Below are positions 26,488 to 36,400 of a stretch of 64,000 bases of DNA, piece after piece. Numbering within the stretch: position 1 is the first letter of the stretch; each line of letters opens with the position of its first letter. The DNA comes from Termitidicoccus mucosus. Lineage in GTDB: Bacteria > Verrucomicrobiota > Verrucomicrobiia > Opitutales > Opitutaceae. The notes beneath the pieces are model-generated. The model had not been told where the DNA came from. It saw only the letters and a program-made list of their open reading frames with translations, and did no database searches. The stretch is from the NCBI RefSeq assembly GCF_038725785.1, contig NZ_CP109796.1, forward strand, positions 5,146,001 to 5,210,000, read 5' to 3'. Position numbers and translations under genes: made by a program.

Positions 26488-26712
26488 CGCGACTGGCCCG
26501 AATGGCGCTTGGTTAAGGGCTGTTGTCATTAAAAGCACGCTTGCGCGAGGAGGGGCGGCGTCCCGCCGCCCGACACGCGGAACGCGTGCCCATCGTGTCT
26601 CGATAAATCATCACATGCGAACCGGCGAGGCTTCGCCTCGTCCGGCGGCGGGACGCCGCCCCTCCTTGCGCAAGCGTCTTTCTCTTCACCAAGCGCCATT
26701 CGCGACTGGCCC
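26488..26712. mobile_element. MITE-like element with inverted ends and flanking direct repeat
   Basis: Terminal inverted repeats GAATGGCGCTTGGT (26500-26513) and ACCAAGCGCCATTC (26688-26701) bound a 202-bp noncoding element. It is flanked by the direct repeat GCGACTGGCCC (26489-26499 and 26702-26712, 12 bp if the preceding C is counted). Inside, 34-nt arms at 26537-26570 and 26644-26677 pair with one mismatch (ACGCTTGCGC.. AGGGGCGGCG..). A further short hairpin GGCGAGGCTTCGCC sits in the loop. No transposase is encoded. Direct repeat plus inverted ends is the classic mark of transposition. Confidence 0.75.
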
Positions 26713-26860
26713 CTGTTGTGGGCCGCAACGAAAAGATTGGGGCGCGCGCGGCATTGGGTGACAGTGTCGCACGGCTGGCGCAGCTTGATTTCACGCCTGC
26801 CGCCGCCCGGCCGCCCATCATATGGTCCAGGCGCGCCCGCCATGCCTTCCTTCTGCTTTG

Positions 26861-29011
26861 ATGAATATGCAAACCCGTTTGCCCGCTCCCATTGTCTTTT
26901 GTCCTCCGAACTCGCACTCCGCGGTGCGACGCGCGGCCGCGCTTGTTGCCGGGACTGACGGGCGGGTAAAAACGGACGGCGTGGAGGGCGCGGATGTCGT
27001 CGTCGGGATCGCGGGCGTCGCAAGGGCGGCCGCATTGCCGGAGCGCACTTTTGCCCTCGTCGAGGAAGGCGGCCGTTTGTATATAACCGGCGACCGTCCC
27101 CGCACCGTGCTTGCCGGGGCGTTGTATTGGCTGCATCACACCGCGCGCGGCACGGCGCCCGCGCTGCCGTTCACGAGGACGAGCCCCTACCGCGAGCGTT
27201 TGATTCTGGAGGACTTCCCGTTTCATTGCTATGCGCCGACCGGATTCGATTTCGATCCGCGCGCTTACGCGGAAAATCTGGTGGCGCTCGGTTATACGTC
27301 GATGGAGTGCAACCGGTTTTCCAGGCGCGAGCCGTTGCAACCGTATTGGGGCAATTACCTGTTTACCAACCCTTCGGTCGCTCCTTTCGTCTGGACGAAA
27401 TGGCATGAGGGGGTCTGGCAGAGGGACATCGTGGAGGCCAACGCCGCCGAATTGCGCGCATGCGTCGAGGTGGCCTTGGAATACGATCTCGATCCCTCCG
27501 TGACCAGCTTTCTGCCCCGTCCGTATCCCGATGTCTTCTTTGAGGTTCACCCACACCTGAAGGGTTTTTATTCCAGAAATCCTTTCTTGGAGCGGGGCAA
27601 TCATCCGGGAAAATACTGCGTGAACACCGACCATCCCGACGGACTGGCGTTTTATAATTCGGTTTACGCGGAATTATTAAAAGCTAATCCCGAAATCCGG
27701 CATTTTTTCTTCTGGCACTCCGATCTCGGGACGCGTTTCTGGGGCGACGGCGAGGGGCCGAGCAAGCGCACCCGCGCCGAGCTTGTCATCGAATTTCATC
27801 ACGAGTTCCAGGGTGTGCTTGACCGCGCCGGGGTCCAGGCGCAGGTATGGATAAATCCGTGGCACATGGACGATGTGCCCATGGAGAAACTGAACAGCGG
27901 CCTGCCCCCCTCCGTGGGTTATGCGGTAAAGGAGACGGCGGGCATTTATCATTATTGCGGTACCACGCGAATCCGTCTGAAAGACCTCAATGTCATCTGC
28001 GCCGACATCGGCGAGGTGCCGCGCGAGATACAAAGCCTTGCGAAAAAGAGCGGGCGCCCGGTTTGCATAGGCCAGTATCTGGACTTCAGCGAGGACCTGG
28101 ACCCGATCATGGGCGCGCCTCATCCGCTCATGACCTTCAGGAAATTCCTCACGCTCAATGCCTGTGCGCACGAGACGTCTTCGACGAACTGGGGCATCCT
28201 TTCGCCTGATGTCGCGAAGTGCCGGGTGAACCAGGATGTCATCCGCGAGATGTCATGGGGCGCCGGCGCCTCCTGCATCCCGGAATTGCTGCCTGTGCTC
28301 ATGCCTGCCGGACTCGGGGAGGACGCGCGAGGATTGGTGCATGACGCGTGGCGCAAGGTGGATCTTGCGCTCCAGGCCTGGCCGCAGTTCTGGGGGCTGC
28401 GCTTCGAGGATTCCGGCCTGCGCCTGCGCTGGCTGGTGAAGCCGTTTCTGCTCGAATGCACCCCGGTCCCGGAGGAGAAGAAAAACTACTATCTCGACCA
28501 TCAGCTCTACCGCATCGATTCGCCCGCGCCATTCCAGGATTTCATGGATGTCACGCCCGCGCAGGCGGGCGAGGTTTCGCGCTGTTATTCGGACATGATC
28601 GAGCTGCTCGCGCGCGCCGAGGAATTGTTCGGCCTCGCGGCGGAGAGGGCCGGCGCGGAATGCAGGGAGTGGATCGCGGTGCAAATCCCCCCGACCCGGT
28701 GGATGCGCCTGTTTTTCACCACCTATAAAAACCTGTTTGCCTTCCACTGCCTGCCGGAGCGCGATATTCTCACCGCGCGGCATCAACAACATATCCGGGA
28801 GGAGATTAAAAACGTGGACGAAATTCTCGCCCATCTCGACGAGGCCCGCGACTGCCTGGTCGTCGCCAGCCTCGGCAAGTGGGGGCAGTGCTTCGGTCCG
28901 GACGTGGGAGAGGATTTTAGGAAAAAACGCGAGCTGCTGGCCTGGACGCTGGACACCCACTCAAGCGGCGGACTGCGGACTTCCGCCACAATTTCTCCCG
29001 TTATTTTTTAG
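26861..29011 (+). CDS. glycoside hydrolase-like protein (GH20/GH67-like N-terminal domain)
   Basis: The product is about 716 aa from ATG 26861 (other Mets at 26822 and 26867 are possible). Residues 1-100 resemble the alpha/beta domain preceding GH20 and GH67 barrels (FALVEEGGRLYITGDRPRTVLAGALYWLHH). The central part looks like a TIM barrel with LILEDFPFHCYAPTGFDFD, ENLVALGYTSMECNRFSRRE, FFFWHSDLGTRFWGDGEG and VWINPWHMDDVP. The C-terminal 250 residues are helical. No signal peptide is evident, so it may act in the cytoplasm. The catalytic residues are not clear; acidic candidates lie in the FWHSDLG and WGDGEG segments. It precedes a GntR/LacI-type regulator on the same strand. Family assignment is tentative. 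Confidence 0.55.
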   Translation: MNMQTRLPAPIVFCPPNSHSAVRRAAALVAGTDGRVKTDGVEGADVVVGIAGVARAAALPERTFALVEEGGRLYITGDRPRTVLAGALYWLHHTARGTAPALPFTRTSPYRERLILEDFPFHCYAPTGFDFDPRAYAENLVALGYTSMECNRFSRREPLQPYWGNYLFTNPSVAPFVWTKWHEGVWQRDIVEANAAELRACVEVALEYDLDPSVTSFLPRPYPDVFFEVHPHLKGFYSRNPFLERGNHPGKYCVNTDHPDGLAFYNSVYAELLKANPEIRHFFFWHSDLGTRFWGDGEGPSKRTRAELVIEFHHEFQGVLDRAGVQAQVWINPWHMDDVPMEKLNSGLPPSVGYAVKETAGIYHYCGTTRIRLKDLNVICADIGEVPREIQSLAKKSGRPVCIGQYLDFSEDLDPIMGAPHPLMTFRKFLTLNACAHETSSTNWGILSPDVAKCRVNQDVIREMSWGAGASCIPELLPVLMPAGLGEDARGLVHDAWRKVDLALQAWPQFWGLRFEDSGLRLRWLVKPFLLECTPVPEEKKNYYLDHQLYRIDSPAPFQDFMDVTPAQAGEVSRCYSDMIELLARAEELFGLAAERAGAECREWIAVQIPPTRWMRLFFTTYKNLFAFHCLPERDILTARHQQHIREEIKNVDEILAHLDEARDCLVVASLGKWGQCFGPDVGEDFRKKRELLAWTLDTHSSGGLRTSATISPVIF

Positions 29012-29205
29012 ACAAGCCAGCGTCCCGCAAGTAATTCCCCGTGCCCCAATCAAAAGCAAAACCGCCGTATAATATTACCGACATCGGGAGGGGATTTTTT
29101 CCGCTGGCCTCGCTTCCCAAGGGTGATTTTTTCATTGCCCCGCAATCGCACGGGATGTTTGTTGCGCGTGTTTTTTCCCCGCCCCCACGCGTCGTTTCGC
29201 GATCC

Positions 29206-30318
29206 ATGACGAAGTCGTTTCAATCCCTCAGCGCCCAGATGGCCGACACGCTCCGGGAACAACTGCGCGCGGGCACTTGGGGCACGACGCTGCCCGGCGA
29301 GCGGCAGCTCGCGAAACACTTCAGCGTGAGCCGCAAGACGGCGAGCAAGGCGATCGCCATGCTGCGTGCGGAGGGAGTGATCCGCACGTCGCGCGGCAAG
29401 TCGAGCGCGCTGGTCACGGAAAAAATTCCCCCGCGGAATACAAAGGCGCCCGACCGCGTGGTGCTTCTGCTGCCCGATCCGATCGACCAAAGCCGGCCGT
29501 TCATGGTTTATTGGCTGAACAACCTTACCACGCTGATGCACAATGTCGGCGTGGATTTCGAGCTGGTCATCGGCTGGCGCTATTTCGGACGGAACGCGGA
29601 CCGCTCGCTCCAGCAGCTGGTGGATTCGCATCCGGCAAAATGCTGGATACTCGTGCGGTCGCCGTGCTCGCTCCAGCAGTGGTTCGCCGACAACGGCGTC
29701 CCGGCGGTGGTGGCGGGGTCGCCCTTGGACGATATAAAACTGCCGAGCGTGGACCTCGACCATCGGGCCATCGTCCGCCACGCGGCGCTCACCCTCCTGC
29801 GCGAGGGGCACCGGCGGCTGGCGTATGTTTTTGAAAAGGCAAGATTCGGAGGCACCGTGATCGGCGAGCAGGCTTTTCGCGAGACCATAGCCGACTATGA
29901 TTCGTCCGCCACGCCGGGGATATGCCGTCCGTCGATGAACGCGGCATCGATCATCAACGAACTGCGCCGCATCCATAATTCCAGCCTGCGGCCGACCGCC
30001 TACATGATGGGCAATTCATTCTCCTATGTGACGGCGCTCAGCTGGTTCAACTCGCAGCAGTTGCTCGTGCCCGGCGACATTTCCCTCATCAGCCACGACG
30101 AGGATCCTTTCCTGCCGTTTCTGCATCCGACCCCGGCGCGTTATGCCATCGGATCGGCCAAGTTTGCCAACGCCTTGTATAAAGCTGTCCGGCGCGTGAT
30201 GGATCATGGGTCGGGTTTGGACTTCAAGGAATTGATCATTCCCGATTATATAAAAGGCGCCTCGGTCGGTCCGCCGCCCTCCGCCTCGCGCGAGGCGGAG
30301 ATATTTCGCCGGCGGTGA
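29206..30318 (+). CDS. GntR-type DNA-binding, LacI-type sensor regulator (AraR-like architecture)
   Basis: This regulator has 370 aa. The N-terminus is a GntR winged helix (SLSAQMADTLREQLRAGTW, LPGERQLAKHFSVSRKTASK, AIAMLRAEGVIRTSRGKSS). The rest resembles a LacI/periplasmic-binding-type sugar sensor (VDLDHRAIVRHAALTLLREG, HRRLAYVFEKARFGG, VPGDISLISHDEDPF). This domain pairing is known from Bacillus AraR. Upstream GTG at 29041 would add 55 residues unlike the family, so ATG 29206 is preferred. It ends 170 bp before the sulfatase-TonB-autotransporter operon on the same strand and probably controls it, or the preceding hydrolase gene, in response to a sugar. Confidence 0.87.
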   Translation: MTKSFQSLSAQMADTLREQLRAGTWGTTLPGERQLAKHFSVSRKTASKAIAMLRAEGVIRTSRGKSSALVTEKIPPRNTKAPDRVVLLLPDPIDQSRPFMVYWLNNLTTLMHNVGVDFELVIGWRYFGRNADRSLQQLVDSHPAKCWILVRSPCSLQQWFADNGVPAVVAGSPLDDIKLPSVDLDHRAIVRHAALTLLREGHRRLAYVFEKARFGGTVIGEQAFRETIADYDSSATPGICRPSMNAASIINELRRIHNSSLRPTAYMMGNSFSYVTALSWFNSQQLLVPGDISLISHDEDPFLPFLHPTPARYAIGSAKFANALYKAVRRVMDHGSGLDFKELIIPDYIKGASVGPPPSASREAEIFRRR

Positions 30319-30462
30319 CACTCTGGCGGCAGACACGCGCGGCATAAATAGGAGGCCAGTTTGCCGCGGTTGTTCGCGTCTGGTTTTGGTGCGTTCTTCT
30401 TTGCGTTCCCTGGCTGGCGGCGCCCCTGTCCGGCAGCTCCGTCCAGCATACAATACCTTCTA

Positions 30463-30492
30463 ATGAAGACCCTCAATCCCCGCGTCCTGTGA
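30463..30492 (+). CDS. possible 9-codon leader ORF overlapping the sulfatase start
   Basis: ATG at 30463 opens a 9-codon frame (MKTLNPRVL) whose stop overlaps the GTG start of the sulfatase as GTGA. This is the same geometry as coupled operon genes. It may be a translational-coupling leader, or the original N-terminus separated by a frameshift. No strong ribosome-binding site is visible before it. Confidence 0.3.
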   Translation: MKTLNPRVL

Positions 30493-32234
30493 GCCCTGTG
30501 TCCCGCAAATCCATTTTCTTTTCCGGTGTCACCGCCGTCTCGGCGACGCTCGCGGCACTCCAGCCGCGCGTCCACGCCGCGCCGCCTGCGCCGGCGTCCG
30601 CATCCACCCGTCCCAATATACTGCTCGTCATGTCCGACGACATGGGCTTCAGCGACATCGGCTGCTACGGCGGGAAAATCCGCACGCCGACGCTCGACCG
30701 GCTGGCGGGCAATGGGCTGCGCTTCACGCAGTTTTATAATGGCGCCCGCTGCTGCCCCACCCGCGCCTCGTTGCTCACCGGGCTTTACCCGCACCAAGCC
30801 GGCGTCGGCCTCATGGTCAACCCCCGCGGCGATCTGCCTGGCTATCGTGGCCAGCTTGTTGACGGCTGCCTGACCATCGCCGAGATGCTCCGTCCCGCCG
30901 GCTACGCCACCTACGCCGTCGGCAAATGGCACATCGCCCCCTCCACGCCCGACGCCAGGGCCAACTGGCCCCTCCAGCGCGGTTTCGACCGCTTCTACGG
31001 CACCCTCGCCGGCGCCGGCAGTTATTACGACCCCGCCACGCTTTGCCGGGGCAACACCTTCATCACCCCCGAAAACGATCCCGAATATAAACCGGCGCGT
31101 TTCTATTATACCGACGCCATCGCCGACAACGCCGTGCGTTTCCTGCGCGAGCACGCCCGCGACCAAGCCGCCAGCCCCGGCCAGCCCGCCAGGCCCTTCT
31201 TCATGTATGTCGCGTTTACCGCCGCGCACTGGCCCATGCACGCCCTGCCGGAGGACATCGCCCGCTACAAGGGCCGCTACGACGCCGGCTTCGAGGCCGT
31301 CCGCGCCGAGCGCCACCGTCGCGTTCGCGAGCTTGGCCTCATTCCGCCCTCCACCCGGCTCGGCCCTTCGGCCCAAAACTGGGCGGACATTCCCGACGCC
31401 GACAAGGCTTGGGAGGCGCGCTGCATGGAAGTCTATGCCGCCATGATCGACCGCATGGACCAAGGCATCGCGCGCATCGTCGCCCAGCTTGAGGCCGACG
31501 GCCAGTTGGGGAACACGCTCATCCTTTTTCTTCAGGACAACGGCGCCTGCGCCGAAACCCTCGGCATGGGACGCGGCACGCCTCGCGCCTCGAACCCCAA
31601 GCGCACTCGCGATGGACGGCCAATGCGCACCCGGCACGGCGTCATGCCCGGTCCCGACGACACCTACATCGCCTACGGCCCCGGCTGGGCCAACGTTTCC
31701 AACACCCCCTTCCGCGAATACAAGCATTGGGTGCACGAAGGCGGCATTTCCACCCCGCTCATCGCACACTGGCCCGGAGGCATCCGCCAGAATCTCGGCG
31801 GCACGCTGGTCCACGCGCCCGGTCACATCATTGACATCGCCGCCACCTGTCGCGATCTGGCAGGCGCCGCCTATCCTGACCGGCGGGACGGCGCGTTCGT
31901 GCTCCCGCTCGAAGGCATCAGCCTGCGTCCGGCATTTTCCGGCGAAATACCCCGCCGCACCTCGCCGTTGTGTTGGGAGCACGAGGGCAACCGCGCCATC
32001 CGCGACGGCAAATGGAAACTCGTCGCGAAGGGCCCCAAGGGCGCCTGGGAACTCTACGACATGGAAACCGACCGCTCCGAGCTGGACGACCTCGCCTCCC
32101 GCCATCCCGACATCGCCCGCCGGCTCGCCGCCGATTGGGAGGCATGGGCGTTGCGTGCCAAGGTGAAACCCTGGCCTTGGGACGACCAGCCAATCCACAC
32201 GCCAGCCAAAAAGAAAAACTCCAAAAACACATGA
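30489..32234 (+). CDS. secreted arylsulfatase (S1 family)
   Basis: The product has 581 aa from a GTG start (30489; a second GTG is at 30498). The signal-like segment SIFFSGVTAVSATLAALQPR is followed by RPNILLVMSDDMGFSDIGCYGG, whose Asp50-Asp51 bind calcium. The sulfatase signature CCPTRASLLTG gives Cys88 as the residue converted to formylglycine. YAVGKWHIA, PFFMYVAFTAAHWPMH and WELYDMETDRSELDDLA are further family blocks. It removes sulfate esters from glycans in the periplasm or outside and needs a maturase encoded elsewhere. Its stop overlaps the next gene's ATG (ATGA). First main gene of the operon with the Asp-box protein, TonB receptor and autotransporter. Confidence 0.93.
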   Translation: MSPVSRKSIFFSGVTAVSATLAALQPRVHAAPPAPASASTRPNILLVMSDDMGFSDIGCYGGKIRTPTLDRLAGNGLRFTQFYNGARCCPTRASLLTGLYPHQAGVGLMVNPRGDLPGYRGQLVDGCLTIAEMLRPAGYATYAVGKWHIAPSTPDARANWPLQRGFDRFYGTLAGAGSYYDPATLCRGNTFITPENDPEYKPARFYYTDAIADNAVRFLREHARDQAASPGQPARPFFMYVAFTAAHWPMHALPEDIARYKGRYDAGFEAVRAERHRRVRELGLIPPSTRLGPSAQNWADIPDADKAWEARCMEVYAAMIDRMDQGIARIVAQLEADGQLGNTLILFLQDNGACAETLGMGRGTPRASNPKRTRDGRPMRTRHGVMPGPDDTYIAYGPGWANVSNTPFREYKHWVHEGGISTPLIAHWPGGIRQNLGGTLVHAPGHIIDIAATCRDLAGAAYPDRRDGAFVLPLEGISLRPAFSGEIPRRTSPLCWEHEGNRAIRDGKWKLVAKGPKGAWELYDMETDRSELDDLASRHPDIARRLAADWEAWALRAKVKPWPWDDQPIHTPAKKKNSKNT

Positions 32235-33439
32235 CTCCTGCCCACTCATTAAAATCCGTCACAACGGCCCTGTGCCTCGCCGTATCCGTGCTGCTGCCGC
32301 CCATGGTGGGCGCCGCGCCACAGGCGCCCGACCCGAAGCAGCCCGCCACCTGGCTCATCCCCGGCAACGGCTTCGAGCCCGTTGCCACGTCCTCCATCGG
32401 CTGGGGTGAAACCTCCTACCTCCGGCTCCCCGACGGCCGCGTCCTCACCGCGCGCGGCGACCATATTGCCGTTTCCACCGACGGCATGAAAACCTTCCCC
32501 GACAAAAACAACATCCCCTTTGTCAAGGACACATCAGCCGCCGCCCCGCGCGCCTCGCGTCTCGCCATCAGCGCCACCGGCGCGTGGCTCGTTGTCTGGC
32601 GCACCCCGCACACCCCCGCCGAACTCTCCCAGTTCTGGGACAAGTCCACCCACAACTACGTCCCCACTCTCGCCGGCGGCCAGCTCATGGTCGCCCGCTC
32701 CACCGACTCCGGCAAAACCTGGTCCGCGCCGCTTCGCATCTCCGACCCGCGCTACACCAACGGCCATCCGCCCAGAAAAATCCTCCAGACCCAATCCGGC
32801 GTTTTCCTCCTGCCCGCGCAATACCGCACGCCCAATCCCGGGCGCCACATCGTCTCCATCCTCCGCTCCACGGACGACGGCCTCACCTGGTCCGCTCCCG
32901 CCCCCGCCTTCGATCTTCCCAATTCCAACGGCAACCACGACGGCGTGGTCGAGCCCACCCTCATCCAACTCAAAGACGGCACCGTCTGGTTCCTCACCCG
33001 CACCAATCTTGGCGCCCTCTGGGAGTCCCGCTCCCGCGACGACGGCCTCACCTGGTCCCCGCTCCGTCCCACCCGCATCTACGCCTCCGCGTCCCCCGCC
33101 ACGCTCGAACGCCTCTCCGACGGGCGCCTCGTGCTTGTCTGGAGTCCTTGGAAGGACACCGAGGGCAATCCGCCCCAAACCCGTGGCGGCGCCGACACCA
33201 CCGACTACTCCCTCGCCGTCGCAAGCTGGCACCGCCGCGAGCTCCACCTCGCCACTTCCGCCGACGAAGGCAAAACCTGGAGCAAGCCCCTCGTCGTTGC
33301 CCGTCATCCCCGCAAAAGCGGCGTCTTCAAGGGCGGCTGGATTTCCTACGTCACCCTCTTTGAGCACAACGAACATCTCTACCTTTTCGCCAGCATGGGC
33401 AACCTCCACGCCCGCATCCCCCTCGGCAAACTTCCGTGA
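32231..33439 (+). CDS. secreted sialidase-like Asp-box exoglycosidase
   Basis: A 402-aa protein with a signal peptide (ALCLAVSVLLPPMVGA) and a six-bladed propeller marked by Asp-boxes STDSGKTW, STDDGLTW, SRDDGLTW and SADEGKTW. The family includes exo-alpha-sialidases and related glycosidases. An acidic stretch GNHDGVVEPTLIQLKDG resembles the conserved Glu-containing block of this group. ATG 32231 overlaps the sulfatase stop by four bases, implying coupled translation; the longer frame is out-of-phase sulfatase sequence. With sulfatase it likely trims a sulfated or acidic glycan. Sialic acid itself is not assured, since no sialic-acid catabolic genes are nearby. Confidence 0.82.
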   Translation: MTPAHSLKSVTTALCLAVSVLLPPMVGAAPQAPDPKQPATWLIPGNGFEPVATSSIGWGETSYLRLPDGRVLTARGDHIAVSTDGMKTFPDKNNIPFVKDTSAAAPRASRLAISATGAWLVVWRTPHTPAELSQFWDKSTHNYVPTLAGGQLMVARSTDSGKTWSAPLRISDPRYTNGHPPRKILQTQSGVFLLPAQYRTPNPGRHIVSILRSTDDGLTWSAPAPAFDLPNSNGNHDGVVEPTLIQLKDGTVWFLTRTNLGALWESRSRDDGLTWSPLRPTRIYASASPATLERLSDGRLVLVWSPWKDTEGNPPQTRGGADTTDYSLAVASWHRRELHLATSADEGKTWSKPLVVARHPRKSGVFKGGWISYVTLFEHNEHLYLFASMGNLHARIPLGKLP

Positions 33440-33481
33440 ATCCGTCCCTCATTCTCCAATCCCGATCAAAAACGTTTCCCC

Positions 33482-36400
33482 ATGCATAATATTATTAACA
33501 GCATTGTTTATTTTCCTGTAAGAAATAAAGGTTTTGCCCCGGTGCTCGTTTTCAAGCTGGCCGCGCTTGTCCTTTTCGCGGCGGGTTTCGCGTCCGCGCC
33601 GGCGCAGGCCCAGCCGGCGCAGGCCACGGGTGCCGGCGTCGTCGAGGGTGTGGTATATAACTCCACCAACGGCCTCCCGGTGGGCAGGGTGAAAGTCAGC
33701 ATCAAGAGCATCGGCGAGGAGACACTCACGGACGACGAGGGAAGGTTTATATTTATTAATGTGCCGGCGGGCGCGGCCGAACTCGAGGTCTCCTACCTGG
33801 GCTTCGATTCGCAAACCGCCACCCTGACCGTGGAGGCGGGGAAAACCGCCACCCGCGATTTCCAGATCGTCCGCGAGGGCTCGGCGCGCAGCCGCGCCAA
33901 GGGCGACGACGTGATCTTGCTGGAAAAGTTCGAGGTGGTGGCCGACCAGACCATGTCCGCGCAGGCCCTCGCCATGAACGAGCAGCGCCACGCGCCCAAC
34001 ATCAAAAACGTCGTCGCCATGGAGGACCTCGGCAACTTCGGCACCGAGAACATCGGCGACTATGTCCGCTTCCTTCCCGGCGTGGCCATCATTGACGACG
34101 GCGACGACGCCGGCCAGCTCGTGCTCGGCGGCTTTGGCCCGGAATTCACCAACGTGCAGCTCGACGGCGGCGACGTCGCCAGCACCGGCGCCGGCACGCC
34201 CGGCGGCGCCGGCACCGTCAGCAAGCGCAACCTCACGCTCGCAGAGGTGCCGATGGTGAATATCGAGCGCGTGGAAGTCACGAAAGTGCCCACGCCCGAC
34301 ATGCCGGCCTCGGGGCTCGGCGGCTCGATGAACCTCGTCACCAAGAGCCTGCTCGGCACGAAACGCGCCTATCTCGATTACCAGTTGTATATGAACTTTA
34401 ACAACAAGGAGGGCCTGTCCTTCGACGGCGGCACCAGGCAGCCTACCCCGCAGACCTCGCCCAAAAACAAAAAGCCCTCCTTCAACGCCACCTTTGTCGT
34501 GCCGATGAGCAAATCGCTGGTTCTCAGCGCCGGCGTTTCCCGCTCCTGGCGCTCGCGCCCCGCGTCGGATACGCCGACCGAAACCGCGCTTTGGAACCTG
34601 CGCACCACCGAGCAGGGCAACGCCAGCATCCCCAAGGACATCGCGCTGGCGCAGGCGCAGTGGTCGCAAATCGCTCAGATCACCGTCACGGAAAACATGC
34701 AGGTCGGCATGGAGTGGAAGATGGCGCGCAACGACACGCTCTCGCTCACCCTCCAGGCCCGCGAGGTTACCACCGACCGTTCGACCAGCCGTCTGGCCGC
34801 CCGTTTTTATCAGGGCACCAATTTCGACCCCGTCGGCGGCGCCGACTGGACCGCCGCCGCCAACCCCGCGACGGCCGGCGGCGAGTTTGAGATGGGCCAG
34901 AACGGCGCGATCAATTTCCGCGAAAAAACGGACAACACCCACATGACGCTGCGCTACAAGCACCGCGGCCCGAAATGGCATATCGACGGGCAGGCCGTCT
35001 ATTCGCACGCCAGGCGCGTCAAGAGCAATCTGGGCGAGGGCTACTTCGCGGGCATCTACGCTCTGGCTATGGAAAGATTTGCCGCCGGATCCTCCAGGAA
35101 GGGCTATCAATTGGAAGGCTACGGCATCAACTCGACCGAGAGCATTCTCCCCACCAGCTACGTCGCGAAAAACACGGCCACCGGCGAGACGGTCAACCAG
35201 TTCGACGGCGGCAACTATTACCTCCATCAGGTGCGCGACGAGGACGGGATGTATAAGACGGACATGTATTCCGGAAAACTGGATGTGACGCGCATTTTCA
35301 GCCGCCATTTCCAAGTCAAGGCCGGCGCCTCCTTCAACCGCATGATCAAGGACGACTGGCAGGTGCCGCTCACTCATAATTTCGTGGGCGATTCCTCGAT
35401 CAGCTCCGATTCCTACGAAAGGAAAAAGCTGAAATATTATATTGAGGATTATCCCTACCTCCTGGCCCCCGGCGTGAGCATGAACGGCAACGATGTCGCC
35501 TGGATAAGCCCGGCGGGCGTTTATAAATTATACCAAGAGCATCCCGAATGGTTTGAATTGTCGAGCACCGCCATCCAATACCGCGCCCAACGCTCGAAAA
35601 AGATGACCGAGGACATCGCCGCCGCCTACCTGCGGTTCGATCTGCGGCTCTTCTCCAACCGGCTCCACGCCATCGGCGGCGTGCGCTATGAAAAAACCGA
35701 TCTCGACGGTTGGAGCGTGAAGGAGGATCCGTCCGCGGTTTACGTGCGCGACCCCGACACCGGCCTGCCCCTGAAAAATCCCGACGGCTCCTGGCAACTG
35801 ATCACCACCGACAGCGCGGAGCAGATCCGCCTGCAATACCAGGAGCGCGCCTTCCACGAGGGGCAGAGTTACGGTGATTTCTACCCCAGCCTCAACATCA
35901 ACTATTCATTCACCGACAACCTCGTCCTCCGCGCCGCCTACGCCCGCACCCTCGGCCGCCCGAACATACAATACGTCGTCAACGGCATCACCATGCCCAG
36001 TCTCCCCACTGAGCCGTTGGAAGATGACGACCCCTTCCCCGCCATCACCGTCGGCAACCCCGCCCTCAAACCGTGGACGGCCGACAGTTTCCACCTCTCG
36101 CTCGACTCCTATCATCTCAAGGGCGGCTTCGGCTCCGTCGGCGTCTATCGCAAAAACGTCAGCAACTTTTTCCAGCAACGCACCTTCACCGCCACCCGCG
36201 AAGACTTCGAGCACTACGGCGTCAACAGCAGCGACGTCGATTTCATGCTCGAGAACAACTACGGCATCAGGCGCTACATCAACGTCGGCGACGCCCGCCT
36301 CACCGGGCTCGAGTTCACCTACCGGCAGGACCTGTTCTTTCTCCCTCGCTGGCTCCAGACCGTGCAAGTCTGGCTGAACTACACCCGCATGAAACTGGAG

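Noticed and set aside
33449-35377. 642-aa minus-strand ORF
   Set aside because: Antisense to the TonB receptor; no domain, and sequence mirrors the receptor's codon pattern.
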